From positions 1 to 8,073 of the forward strand of contig SKHS01000049.1 of the NCBI GenBank assembly GCA_007116835.1: a DNA stretch of 8,073 nt. Reading direction: 5' to 3'. How positions within the stretch are numbered: the stretch's first letter is position 1; every line of letters begins with the position of its first letter. The notes under the pieces were generated by a model, which ran no database searches, was not told where the DNA came from, and saw only the letters and a list, made by a program, of their open reading frames with translations. The position numbers and the translations under genes are program-made. Below, one piece after another: positions 1-5,473 of the stretch. The stretch is from Halomonas sp. (GTDB lineage Bacteria > Pseudomonadota > Gammaproteobacteria > Pseudomonadales > Halomonadaceae).

Positions 1-514
1 GTGCTTCGATACTTCCATTGCTATAGAGACGCCAGCCGTAAACCGGCTTCATGTTCCAAGGTGCGTTGGGGTGGTTCATACATAGCGCATGCGTGCCGAG
101 TGTGTCGGGAAGCTGCTGAATAAGCGTGACTTCTCCAGATGGTTCGTATTCGAAATAGCTGGCTGAGGCGGTGAGTTCGTCGTATTTATGATCGGGCGGA
201 AGGTCGAATATTTCTTCCGTTTCTGGATCGCGGTAGCCAATGAACTGGCCACTTTCATGGCTATTAAGTTCATGACACGGAGTCAGCGTCTCCATCCATG
301 GCACAAGCCCAATAACGTTGCCGTCTTCTTGTAGCCCCCAGGCCAAAATAGGTAGGCCGTAATACGTGTCGGGACTCGCAGCGAGCTGGTAGACCATCTC
401 TAATCCGTCTAGCTCCGGGGCTAAACGAACTAAACATTTTTGCGCCTGCTGACGCTGACGCACGGTTTCCAGGTCGATGACCTGGGCAGAGCGGGGTGAC
501 AGAGATGCGCCCAT
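1..514 (-). CDS. Hypothetical protein, 3' end cut by window edge
   Basis: This reading frame opens with ATG at 512-514 and stays open for 171 codons to the left edge, so the C-terminus is missing. An excellent Shine-Dalgarno, AAGGAGG (minus strand, complement of 521-527), sits 6 bases before the ATG and fixes the start. The protein begins MGASLSPRSAQVIDLETV, with no signal peptide or membrane segment, so it is probably cytoplasmic. An alpha-helical N-terminal stretch containing RQRQQAQK leads into a mixed region with aromatic-rich segments such as GLPILAWGLQEDG and VIGLVPWMETL and an acidic stretch around DPETEEIFDLPPD. The segment from ASPDTYYGLPILAWG to GLVPWME resembles a small beta-rich domain, but I do not recognise a family. 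It lies in the same direction as the DUF3080 gene, 113 bases downstream of it, and probably has its own promoter. Reality of the gene is well supported by RBS and length; function is unknown. Confidence 0.75.
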   Translation of the reverse strand, partial: MGASLSPRSAQVIDLETVRQRQQAQKCLVRLAPELDGLEMVYQLAASPDTYYGLPILAWGLQEDGNVIGLVPWMETLTPCHELNSHESGQFIGYRDPETEEIFDLPPDHKYDELTASASYFEYEPSGEVTLIQQLPDTLGTHALCMNHPNAPWNMKPVYGWRLYSNGSIEA

Positions 515-548
515 AATGTCCCTCCTTGTGCTGCGTGGTCACGACATC

Positions 549-573
549 GGTAGATAGCGATTGCACATCTACC
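549..573. repeat. Inverted repeat upstream of the hypothetical gene
   Basis: Perfect 7-base arms GGTAGAT (549-555) and ATCTACC (567-573) flank an 11-base centre. The repeat lies 35 bases upstream of the ATG at 514, between the end of the DUF3080 gene and the hypothetical gene. There is no T-run on either side, so it does not look like an intrinsic terminator. An operator or a 5' leader hairpin is possible, but function is not shown. Confidence 0.4.
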
Positions 574-627
574 ACTTACTCCACCAATAGCACAGGTTGC
601 GCAGAAGGTTAAGAGGGTGTGCTGCTT

Positions 628-1626
628 TTAATTTGGAGAGCAGCGCTTAAATCGCTCCCTTAGTGTCAAGTGTTCAGCTTTAACTTGCTGAAATTGTTGC
701 CAGGGAGCGTCGGGGTTACTCATCGAGAGCCAGGTGTTTTGGTAGTTTTCCACCGCAGTTGGTGGTGTAACGGTATGAACGTCAATAAGCTGGTTAATGG
801 CTGTTAGCCATTGTTGAGAAAGCTGTTCAACGTCGTTTAGCCATGAGGGAACACTGTTTTGTAAGCAGACCGCTGCGTCAGGTTGCTTGGACGCGAGTGC
901 GTCGTTGGCTTCTGTTAGGCGCTGGTGAGCAAGTAGCACTGTTCTGAGTACTTCAGCGGTCAAAGGGCGCTCTTGTAGTGTCTTTAGGTGATTTTCAAGC
1001 GTCGCGGAATCTTGCTGCCAGTCGTTGCTAAACTGATGTATCACCATTTGTTCAAGATACGCCACGGCGGCTAGGTGATCATCAATGTCAGGCAGTTCAG
1101 TGCTGTCTAACGGGCTACTGGCCCTGGAGAAACTTTTTTCCCACTCTTCTGATTCGAAAACAGCATTCCAACTGACGGCGGGCAACTGAGCAGTTTTAAG
1201 CTCAGTGAGCTGGGCAAGGCGAGCCTTGTTGTCGTCGCTTAATCCATCAGGGATATCGCTGTTCCAGCAGGTGTTTAAGCGCTGCCATAGCGTGCGTTCA
1301 TAAAGCCAGTGTTGACTAGGGGGCGCGACGCGCCCTAGCTGATTGTTACGTGCTGCGACCAATGAGGTTATTTGGCACTCGCGCAGCGCATAGATGTTTA
1401 ACATGCCCTCACGGGTTTCTGGGATGTCGATTATGCGCTGCCGACGTTCAGGAAAGGCGCCGATGTTAGGGGGAGCGCTATGCTCAATAGCAGCAATAGA
1501 GAGATCATCTGCTAACTGACGATGATAATCCGTCCATGAGTGTTCTACATTCCCGTTGCCACAGCCAGCGAGAAGCAAGCTTGTCGTTGTCAGTAGCCAC
1601 AAACCTGATCGTGCGTAGGGCGTCAT
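628..1626 (-). CDS. DUF3080-family lipoprotein
   Basis: The 332-residue protein is exported and lipid-anchored: a short n-region with R6, a hydrophobic run (residues 8-20), then the lipobox L19-A20-G21-C22. Residue 23 is Gly rather than Asp, which favours the outer membrane. The mature part shows the features I associate with DUF3080: the conserved block around residues 73-104, with NIYALREC, then LVAARNNQLGRV and PPSQ, followed by a long, mostly helical, Gln- and Leu-rich region with paired cysteines (C84, C120). No catalytic motif is visible and the family function is unknown. The start ATG (1624-1626) lies 3 bases after the MATE stop codon, and its AGGAG ribosome site is inside the last MATE codons, so the two are co-transcribed and probably translationally coupled. 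Length matches the family as I know it (about 330). Family assignment is from memory of the pattern. Confidence 0.85.
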   Translation of the reverse strand: MTPYARSGLWLLTTTSLLLAGCGNGNVEHSWTDYHRQLADDLSIAAIEHSAPPNIGAFPERRQRIIDIPETREGMLNIYALRECQITSLVAARNNQLGRVAPPSQHWLYERTLWQRLNTCWNSDIPDGLSDDNKARLAQLTELKTAQLPAVSWNAVFESEEWEKSFSRASSPLDSTELPDIDDHLAAVAYLEQMVIHQFSNDWQQDSATLENHLKTLQERPLTAEVLRTVLLAHQRLTEANDALASKQPDAAVCLQNSVPSWLNDVEQLSQQWLTAINQLIDVHTVTPPTAVENYQNTWLSMSNPDAPWQQFQQVKAEHLTLRERFKRCSPN

Positions 1627-1629
1627 CGA

Positions 1630-3051
1630 TTACTCCTGTTGACTGATCCGCGTTAAGCGCCAAGCAAGTAATAGTGCGGCCGTGCTGAGTCCAGCAATCA
1701 GGCCTATCCAGTAACCGTGTACACCCATGGGTTGTGACAGGTTACCAATCCCATGGGTTCCCAGCCAGTGGCCCCCCCCTAAACCAACAATCCAGTAAGA
1801 AAGCACCGTAATAACCATCACAATGCGCGTGTCTTTATAACCCCGTAACGCACCCGCTAAGTTGACTTGAAGTGAATCAGACAGCTGGAAAAGCACCGCT
1901 AGAGAAATAATAGTGAGCGCCAGGGCTTGAATGTCAGCATTAGAGGTATACAGCGAAATCACCGGCACCGCTGTAAACCAAAGCAGTGTGCTGTTGAACA
2001 CGGCAACGATAACGCTGATCACAATACCATTCCAAGCCACGGTGCGTGCCATGGCGAAACGCTGTTGGCCCAATGTATTACCCACGCGTACGGTCAGTGC
2101 CATGCTTAATGACATGGGCAACATAAACAGAATCGTCGTGAAGCTGAGTGCAATTTGGTGAGCCCCTACCGTGACTTCTCCAAAACTGGCAATAAACAGC
2201 GCTATTAACGTAAATAGCGTCACTTCGACAAAAATGGCCACCCCGATGGGTACGCCAACAACCACAAGTTCGCGAATGCCAGATAGCTTTGGTGGCGTTA
2301 ATTTTTGCCAAAGGGAAACGCTACGATAGGTACGCCCTTTGCGGGTATAGAGCGCCATCGCAACGGCCATTGTCCACATTGATAGTGCAGTGGCTATGCC
2401 ACAGCCGAACGCGCCTAATGCGGGTAGTTGTTGGAGACCGCTGGGTACAATAGCCGCGCCAAATAAGTTGACGAGCCCGTCACCGCCGTAGATCAGCAAA
2501 TAATTGCTAGGAATATTAACGGCTAGCCCTACTAAGCTTATCCATAAGGCGGGGCGGGTGTGGTTCATACCATCTGAGAAGGCTCTAAGCGCCTGAAACA
2601 GAGCAATTCCTGGCATACCAAAGGCGACGGCAGATAGGTAGGCAGCAGACTCGCGTGCGACAGCAGGCGGCACCTTCATAAGCTCGAAAATGGGCGTAAC
2701 GACTGTCCACAGTAACGCAGCAGCAATACACCCAAGCACTAAGGCGACCCACAATGCTTGGTGAACTGCAGGGCGAATATCGGTGTTGCGCTTGCCGCCC
2801 AACAAGTGTGCCACGATAGGGGTAAGGCCCATTAGCGTGCCGGTCATAAACAGCATCAGCGGCATCCACAGGCTTGAACCAACTGAGACCGCGGCGAGGT
2901 CAGTGGCGTTGTGTCGCCCGGTCATGATGACATCGACAACGCTCATGCCCGCTTGGGCTAGCTGCGCGCCGCAAATGGGAAGCGCTAACGCCATCAGCGT
3001 ACGTGTTTCTGGCCAATAAATGGTTTTGATATTGCTAGTAAAGCCGCCCAA
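1630..3051 (-). CDS. MATE-family (NorM-type) multidrug efflux antiporter
   Basis: Inner-membrane transporter with about 12 hydrophobic helices. MATE proteins of the NorM branch export cationic drugs and dyes in exchange for sodium or protons. With the start chosen here the protein has 473 residues, normal for the family. Diagnostic pieces are ALPICGAQLAQAGMSVVDVIMTGR (roughly residues 22-46, split here by the conserved V-D pair with D40), GVPIGVAIFVEVTLF with E276, the segment SDSLQVNLAGALRGYKDT with D392. These three acids line up with the cation-site residues described for Vibrio NorM (D36, E255, D371). The TTG start at 3049-3051 has AGGA (complement of 3060-3063) 8 bases upstream. The frame stays open to 3201, but the added 50 residues are polar, unlike the family, and cross the divergent promoter region. 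A run of eight G occurs near the 3' end (1772-1779). Substrate cannot be told. Confidence 0.92.
   Translation of the reverse strand: MGGFTSNIKTIYWPETRTLMALALPICGAQLAQAGMSVVDVIMTGRHNATDLAAVSVGSSLWMPLMLFMTGTLMGLTPIVAHLLGGKRNTDIRPAVHQALWVALVLGCIAAALLWTVVTPIFELMKVPPAVARESAAYLSAVAFGMPGIALFQALRAFSDGMNHTRPALWISLVGLAVNIPSNYLLIYGGDGLVNLFGAAIVPSGLQQLPALGAFGCGIATALSMWTMAVAMALYTRKGRTYRSVSLWQKLTPPKLSGIRELVVVGVPIGVAIFVEVTLFTLIALFIASFGEVTVGAHQIALSFTTILFMLPMSLSMALTVRVGNTLGQQRFAMARTVAWNGIVISVIVAVFNSTLLWFTAVPVISLYTSNADIQALALTIISLAVLFQLSDSLQVNLAGALRGYKDTRIVMVITVLSYWIVGLGGGHWLGTHGIGNLSQPMGVHGYWIGLIAGLSTAALLLAWRLTRISQQE
1633..1637 (-). promoter_or_regulatory. Shine-Dalgarno of the DUF3080 gene inside the MATE 3' end
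   Basis: Read on the minus strand, AGGAG is formed by the last sense codons of the MATE gene (CAG GAG) directly before its TAA stop (1630-1632). It lies 6 bases before the ATG at 1626. Ribosomes ending MATE translation would therefore sit on the initiation site of the lipoprotein gene, the usual geometry for translational coupling. Confidence 0.7.
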
Positions 3052-3093
3052 GGTGTGGTTCCTATTCAGCAAAGAGACCTGAGAAAAGCCTTT

Positions 3094-3121
3094 AGAATAG
3101 CAGGAGTTACTGTTGTGTCGG
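3094..3121 (-). promoter_or_regulatory. Candidate sigma-70 promoter for the MATE-DUF3080 operon
   Basis: On the minus strand a CCGACA -35-like box (complement of 3116-3121) is followed after 16 bases by TATTCT (complement of 3094-3099). Each matches consensus at 4 of 6 positions. Transcription would begin near 3087, leaving a leader of about 35 bases before the TTG at 3051. This agrees with the shorter start and not with the longer frame. Matches are moderate, so this is a candidate only. Confidence 0.3.
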
Positions 3122-3147
3122 TAGCCATTTAGTAAGCAGGCTATTCT

Positions 3148-3176
3148 TTGGTTCGCAGGTGCGCTACGGGTATACT
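3148..3176 (+). promoter_or_regulatory. Candidate sigma-70 promoter for epmC
   Basis: TTGGTT at 3148-3153 and TATACT at 3171-3176 (5 of 6 to TATAAT) are separated by the ideal 17 bases. The predicted start near 3183 gives a leader of about 50 bases before the epmC ATG at 3235. It faces away from the MATE promoter candidate in the same intergenic region. Confidence 0.5.
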
Positions 3177-3234
3177 GTGAGGATTCGGCATTACCCATCA
3201 ATAGATTATGTGAAACAGTTGGTGACGTGGCTCT

Positions 3235-3819
3235 ATGGTAAAAAATAAACAGCAGCGCTGGACGCTTAATGATATTACGGCGCTATTTGATGGTGTGTTT
3301 TTTGAGCATTACCAGACACGTTTGATCAGGGGCAAAGACGAGCCTGTTTATTGCCCTAGAACCGTTGATACGCCATATCATCAAGTGATTTTTGCGCGCG
3401 GTTTTTTCGCCAGCGCACTGCATGAGATCAGCCACTGGTGCATTGCTGGAGAGAAGCGCCGACAGTTGGAAGACTACGGTTACTGGTACCTGCCTGATGG
3501 ACGCGACGCTCAGCAGCAACGCGCCTTCGAAAAAGCGGAAATTGCGCCACAGGCACTCGAACAGCTTTTTACCCACGCCTGCGGGCGCACGTTCCACGTA
3601 AGTGTAGATAACTTAGGCGGGAACGTTGAGGTGGATCGCGAGGCGTTTGCCAGTAGTGTTGCTGTCAGGGCAGCCCACTACATGGAAAACGGGCTTCCGC
3701 TGCGTGCCAACGCCTTCTTGGTGGCGTTGACACGCTATTATCAGCACCAGGATACCTTAGCTCAAGCCATTCAACAGGGGGGGTTGGCACTCGATGTTGC
3801 ATCGCTTGAAACGGTTTAG
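3235..3819 (+). CDS. epmC: Elongation factor P hydroxylase EpmC (YfcM)
   Basis: EpmC (formerly YfcM/DUF462) hydroxylates the modified lysine of elongation factor P after EpmA and EpmB have attached and prepared the beta-lysyl group. EF-P relieves ribosome stalling at proline runs. The 194-residue protein matches the E. coli family member across its length: FDGVFFEHYQTRLIRG (18-33), PYHQVIFARGFFASALHEISHWCIAG (47-72 in total) with H63-E64-I-S-H67-W68 as the likely metal site, YGYWYLPDGRD (81-91), and the segments PQALEQLF and VSVDNLGG. It is cytoplasmic, without signal peptide or membrane helix. The ATG at 3235 has only a weak ribosome site (GGTGA at 3221-3225, 9 bases away), but family length supports it. 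The stop overlaps the convergent neighbour's stop by 4 bases. Seven G in a row lie at 3777-3783 near the C-terminus. EF-P, EpmA and EpmB are not in this window. Confidence 0.93.
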   Translation: MVKNKQQRWTLNDITALFDGVFFEHYQTRLIRGKDEPVYCPRTVDTPYHQVIFARGFFASALHEISHWCIAGEKRRQLEDYGYWYLPDGRDAQQQRAFEKAEIAPQALEQLFTHACGRTFHVSVDNLGGNVEVDREAFASSVAVRAAHYMENGLPLRANAFLVALTRYYQHQDTLAQAIQQGGLALDVASLETV

Positions 3820-4295
3820 TCCTTTTCGGTAAGCTGTTTGTGTAGCGTCAGCATGACTTCGATTTCGTGTTCAGGACGCATTGGCTCAAATCCTAAATCG
3901 TTAAACGTATCGCTACGCAGACGATGCCAATCATTTGCACTGATGGCGTCATAAAGCACAGGAGCTGGTGCTAATTCTACAAAAGGATCGAGACCATAGG
4001 TGTCAAACAGGCGGGCTAGCGCTGCTTCATCCTCACCATTATCGCTAGTGTACAACGTAGCTGAAAAGTGATCGGTTTCTAATTCACGTATGACATCCAA
4101 AGGGCTGACGCCCAGACTTTCCAGCTCTTCAATACTGTAAGACCCCATCACGTTGGTATCTTCAGTGATCCAGCTATCGTCAGGTTGAATAAGGGTCTGC
4201 TTAATACGCCCATCCGGTAACGACCAGGCAATAGCCAGCGGCAAGCCGTCTTCTTCGCCCGTCTCAATGGCAATAAATCCTGGGTAATCAGCCAC
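3816..4295 (-). CDS. Hypothetical protein resembling a degenerate DnaQ-like exonuclease
   Basis: The small acidic cytoplasmic protein (159 residues) starts at GTG (4293-4295) with AAGGAG (complement of 4302-4307) 6 bases upstream. It follows tatD by 12 bases and is very likely in the same transcript. The order of segments recalls a DEDDh (DnaQ-type) 3'-5' exonuclease: FIAIETG (7-13), then LAIAWSLPDGRIKQTLIQP (20-38) and W42, GSYSIEELESLG (51-62) where active enzymes usually have HGI and E-L, LYTSDNGEDEAALARLFD (81-98), and HRLRSD (124-129) where the H-x-A-x-x-D motif would be. The first metal-binding Asp of the D-x-E motif is Ala (A9-I-E11), so nuclease activity is doubtful. The fold assignment is my inference from pattern, not a search. 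It could instead be an unrelated conserved hypothetical. The stop overlaps the epmC stop. Confidence 0.8.
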   Translation of the reverse strand: MADYPGFIAIETGEEDGLPLAIAWSLPDGRIKQTLIQPDDSWITEDTNVMGSYSIEELESLGVSPLDVIRELETDHFSATLYTSDNGEDEAALARLFDTYGLDPFVELAPAPVLYDAISANDWHRLRSDTFNDLGFEPMRPEHEIEVMLTLHKQLTEKD

Positions 4296-4307
4296 GCTGT
4301 GCTCCTT

Positions 4308-5159
4308 TTAAGTTTCCGCATCAAGGCGAAAAAAACGCTGGGCAGTGCGAGTGGTTGCGGCCCCCAGCTCGGTTTCAGTCACGTTATGCCACTGGGCAAT
4401 CTCTCTTACAATCCATGGTAGCAAGGCTGGCTCGTGACGGCGCCCTTTCAGCTTTGCTGGAAGGTTGCGGGGTAGTAAGTAGGGGCAGTCGGTTTCCACC
4501 ATGAGCCTTTCTAAGGGAATATCCTTCACGATTGAGCGAAGGTGGTGGCCTCTGCGCTCATCACAAATCCAGCCGGTTAAACCAATATGAAGATCTAAAT
4601 CAAGATAGCCGTGGAGTGTCTCTCGGTCAGCGGTGAAGCAGTGAATAACGGCTTCGCTGATATCATCGCGCCAACTATGTAGTATCTCACGCATTCGCTG
4701 TCCAGCGTCCCGCTCATGTAAAAAGAGCGGCAAGCCACTTTCAACGGCGAGCGCCAGCTGAGCTTCAAACGCTCGTTCTTGCTCAGCGGGTGTCGAGAAG
4801 TTGCGATTAAAATCCAGCCCACACTCGCCCACGGCAACCACTTCAGGTTGTTGGTGCAGTGCTTTCAACTGGTTCGCTACATCGCTATTCCACCCGCTAG
4901 CATCGTGAGGGTGAACCCCCGCAGTGGCGTATATTCCAGAGGTTTGCTGAGCCATCTTAACGGCCTGCTCAGCGTGTGCGATATCGGTCCCTGTTACGAT
5001 TAGGGTGGTCACATTAGCCATTTTCGCTCTAGCAATGACATCACTAAGATCGCGCTGAAAACTATCGTGGGTCAGGTTAGCGCCAATATCAACTAGCGCT
5101 GTGTCAGGGCGAAATTGCAGCGCCTCAGGTAAAGCATTATCCACGTCACTTATCGCCAC
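4308..5159 (-). CDS. tatD: TatD family metal-dependent DNase
   Basis: TatD is a cytoplasmic TIM-barrel hydrolase of the amidohydrolase superfamily. The E. coli protein is a metal-dependent 3'-5' exonuclease linked to DNA repair, not a part of Tat export itself. This protein (283 residues) follows it closely: VDIGANLTHDSF, TAGVHPHDASGW, VGECGLDFNRNFSTPAEQERAF, FLHERDA, IHCFTADRE, GLTGWICDERRG and ETDCPYLLPR. Likely metal ligands, counting from the start used here, are E112 (GEC), H148 (LHERD), H173 (HCF) and D224 (ETD). Like E. coli TatD, it lacks the HxH at strand 1 seen in YcfH-type relatives. The GTG at 5157-5159 is preferred because GGGAG (complement of 5167-5171) lies 7 bases upstream. 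The frame extends to a GTG at 5195 without a ribosome site. Even so, about 23 residues precede the barrel, slightly more than in E. coli (260 residues). Confidence 0.93.
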   Translation of the reverse strand: MAISDVDNALPEALQFRPDTALVDIGANLTHDSFQRDLSDVIARAKMANVTTLIVTGTDIAHAEQAVKMAQQTSGIYATAGVHPHDASGWNSDVANQLKALHQQPEVVAVGECGLDFNRNFSTPAEQERAFEAQLALAVESGLPLFLHERDAGQRMREILHSWRDDISEAVIHCFTADRETLHGYLDLDLHIGLTGWICDERRGHHLRSIVKDIPLERLMVETDCPYLLPRNLPAKLKGRRHEPALLPWIVREIAQWHNVTETELGAATTRTAQRFFRLDAET

Positions 5160-5166
5160 ACTTATA

Positions 5167-5171
5167 CTCCC
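5167..5171 (-). promoter_or_regulatory. Shine-Dalgarno deciding the tatD start
   Basis: On the minus strand GGGAG is followed after 7 bases by GTG at 5159. The alternative GTG at 5195 has no purine-rich element in front of it (the preceding bases read GCGTGACTT). This favours the 283-residue TatD. Confidence 0.6.
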
Positions 5172-5174
5172 ACA

Positions 5175-5253
5175 AATAGCCGTACATTCAGTCACAAGTC
5201 ACGCATAGCTATTGCTATAACTATTCAGTAATAGCTTCCCATGTCGTAATAGC
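5175..5253. repeat. Cluster of AATAGC motifs upstream of tatD
   Basis: AATAGC occurs at 5175-5180, 5230-5235 and 5248-5253, and inverted (GCTATT) at 5208-5213. The last two direct copies are parts of an exact 8-base repeat GTAATAGC (5228-5235 and 5246-5253) with an 18-base period. The inverted copy and 5230-5236 form a 7-base inverted repeat, AGCTATT (5207-5213) and AATAGCT (5230-5236). They lie 15-95 bases upstream of the tatD start and could be regulator sites. Confidence 0.35.
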
Positions 5254-5338
5254 CACCCATATTGCTTGCCACGAGGCGCCATTGTAACGCCGGCGAGTAA
5301 CAACAACCAATGTGCTGGCCTGTAACAGTTATCGAGTG

Positions 5339-5356
5339 CGAATGGCACGAATTGCA
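5339..5356 (+). repeat. Tandem 9-base repeat upstream of the solute-binding protein operon
   Basis: CGAATGGCA (5339-5347) is followed immediately by CGAATTGCA (5348-5356), one mismatch in nine. It lies about 44 bases upstream of the candidate -35 box at 5400, a usual position for an activator site. Binding is an inference. Confidence 0.35.
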
Positions 5357-5399
5357 AAAAATCTGGCTCGATAGGTAAACAGAGCATCGATTTTTACTC

Positions 5400-5427
5400 T
5401 TAACATGCCAAAGGGCTATGCGATAAA
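5400..5427 (+). promoter_or_regulatory. Candidate sigma-70 promoter for the solute-binding protein operon
   Basis: TTAACA at 5400-5405 (5 of 6 to TTGACA) and GATAAA at 5422-5427 (4 of 6 to TATAAT) are 16 bases apart. Transcription would start near 5434, about 40 bases before the ATG at 5474. This promoter would place the upstream in-frame ATG at 5405 outside the message, in agreement with the signal-peptide-based start. Confidence 0.4.
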
Positions 5428-5473
5428 GCGCGCATCAGGCTTTTTCAATAACAACAATAGACAGGTAAAAATC

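Larger units (their letters stand above)
5160..5473. other. Divergent intergenic region between tatD and the solute-binding protein
   Basis: These 314 bases contain no gene I can support. From left to right they hold the tatD ribosome site, a cluster of AATAGC/GCTATT hexamers, an unremarkable stretch around 5255-5335, a tandem 9-base repeat, and a candidate promoter for the rightward operon. A 62-codon minus-strand frame (5199-5387) crosses the region but has no good ribosome site and no recognisable protein character. I found no convincing -35/-10 pair for tatD. Confidence 0.6.

Noticed and set aside
270..575. 101-codon minus-strand frame overlapping the hypothetical gene
   Set aside because: It lies in another frame of the same strand. 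The frame starting at 514 has the strong ribosome site and runs through the whole edge region.
621..644. Possible terminator hairpin GCTGCT...AGCAGC at the end of the DUF3080 gene
   Set aside because: The stem spans the stop codon and no T-run follows on the minus strand.
5160..5195. Longer TatD starting at GTG 5195
   Set aside because: No ribosome site in front of it, and the extra 12 residues are not part of the family. GTG 5159 has GGGAG at 7 bases.
5343..5356. Sigma-54-like element TGGCAC...TTGCA
   Set aside because: The GG and GC parts are too close: TGGCACG is followed by TTGCA after only 2 bases (the sequence is TGGCACGAATTGCA), where sigma-54 promoters need 4. The tandem repeat explains the resemblance.
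5199..5387. 62-codon minus-strand frame between tatD and the solute-binding protein
   Set aside because: Ribosome site is weak, composition is not protein-like, and it fills the region expected to hold promoters.
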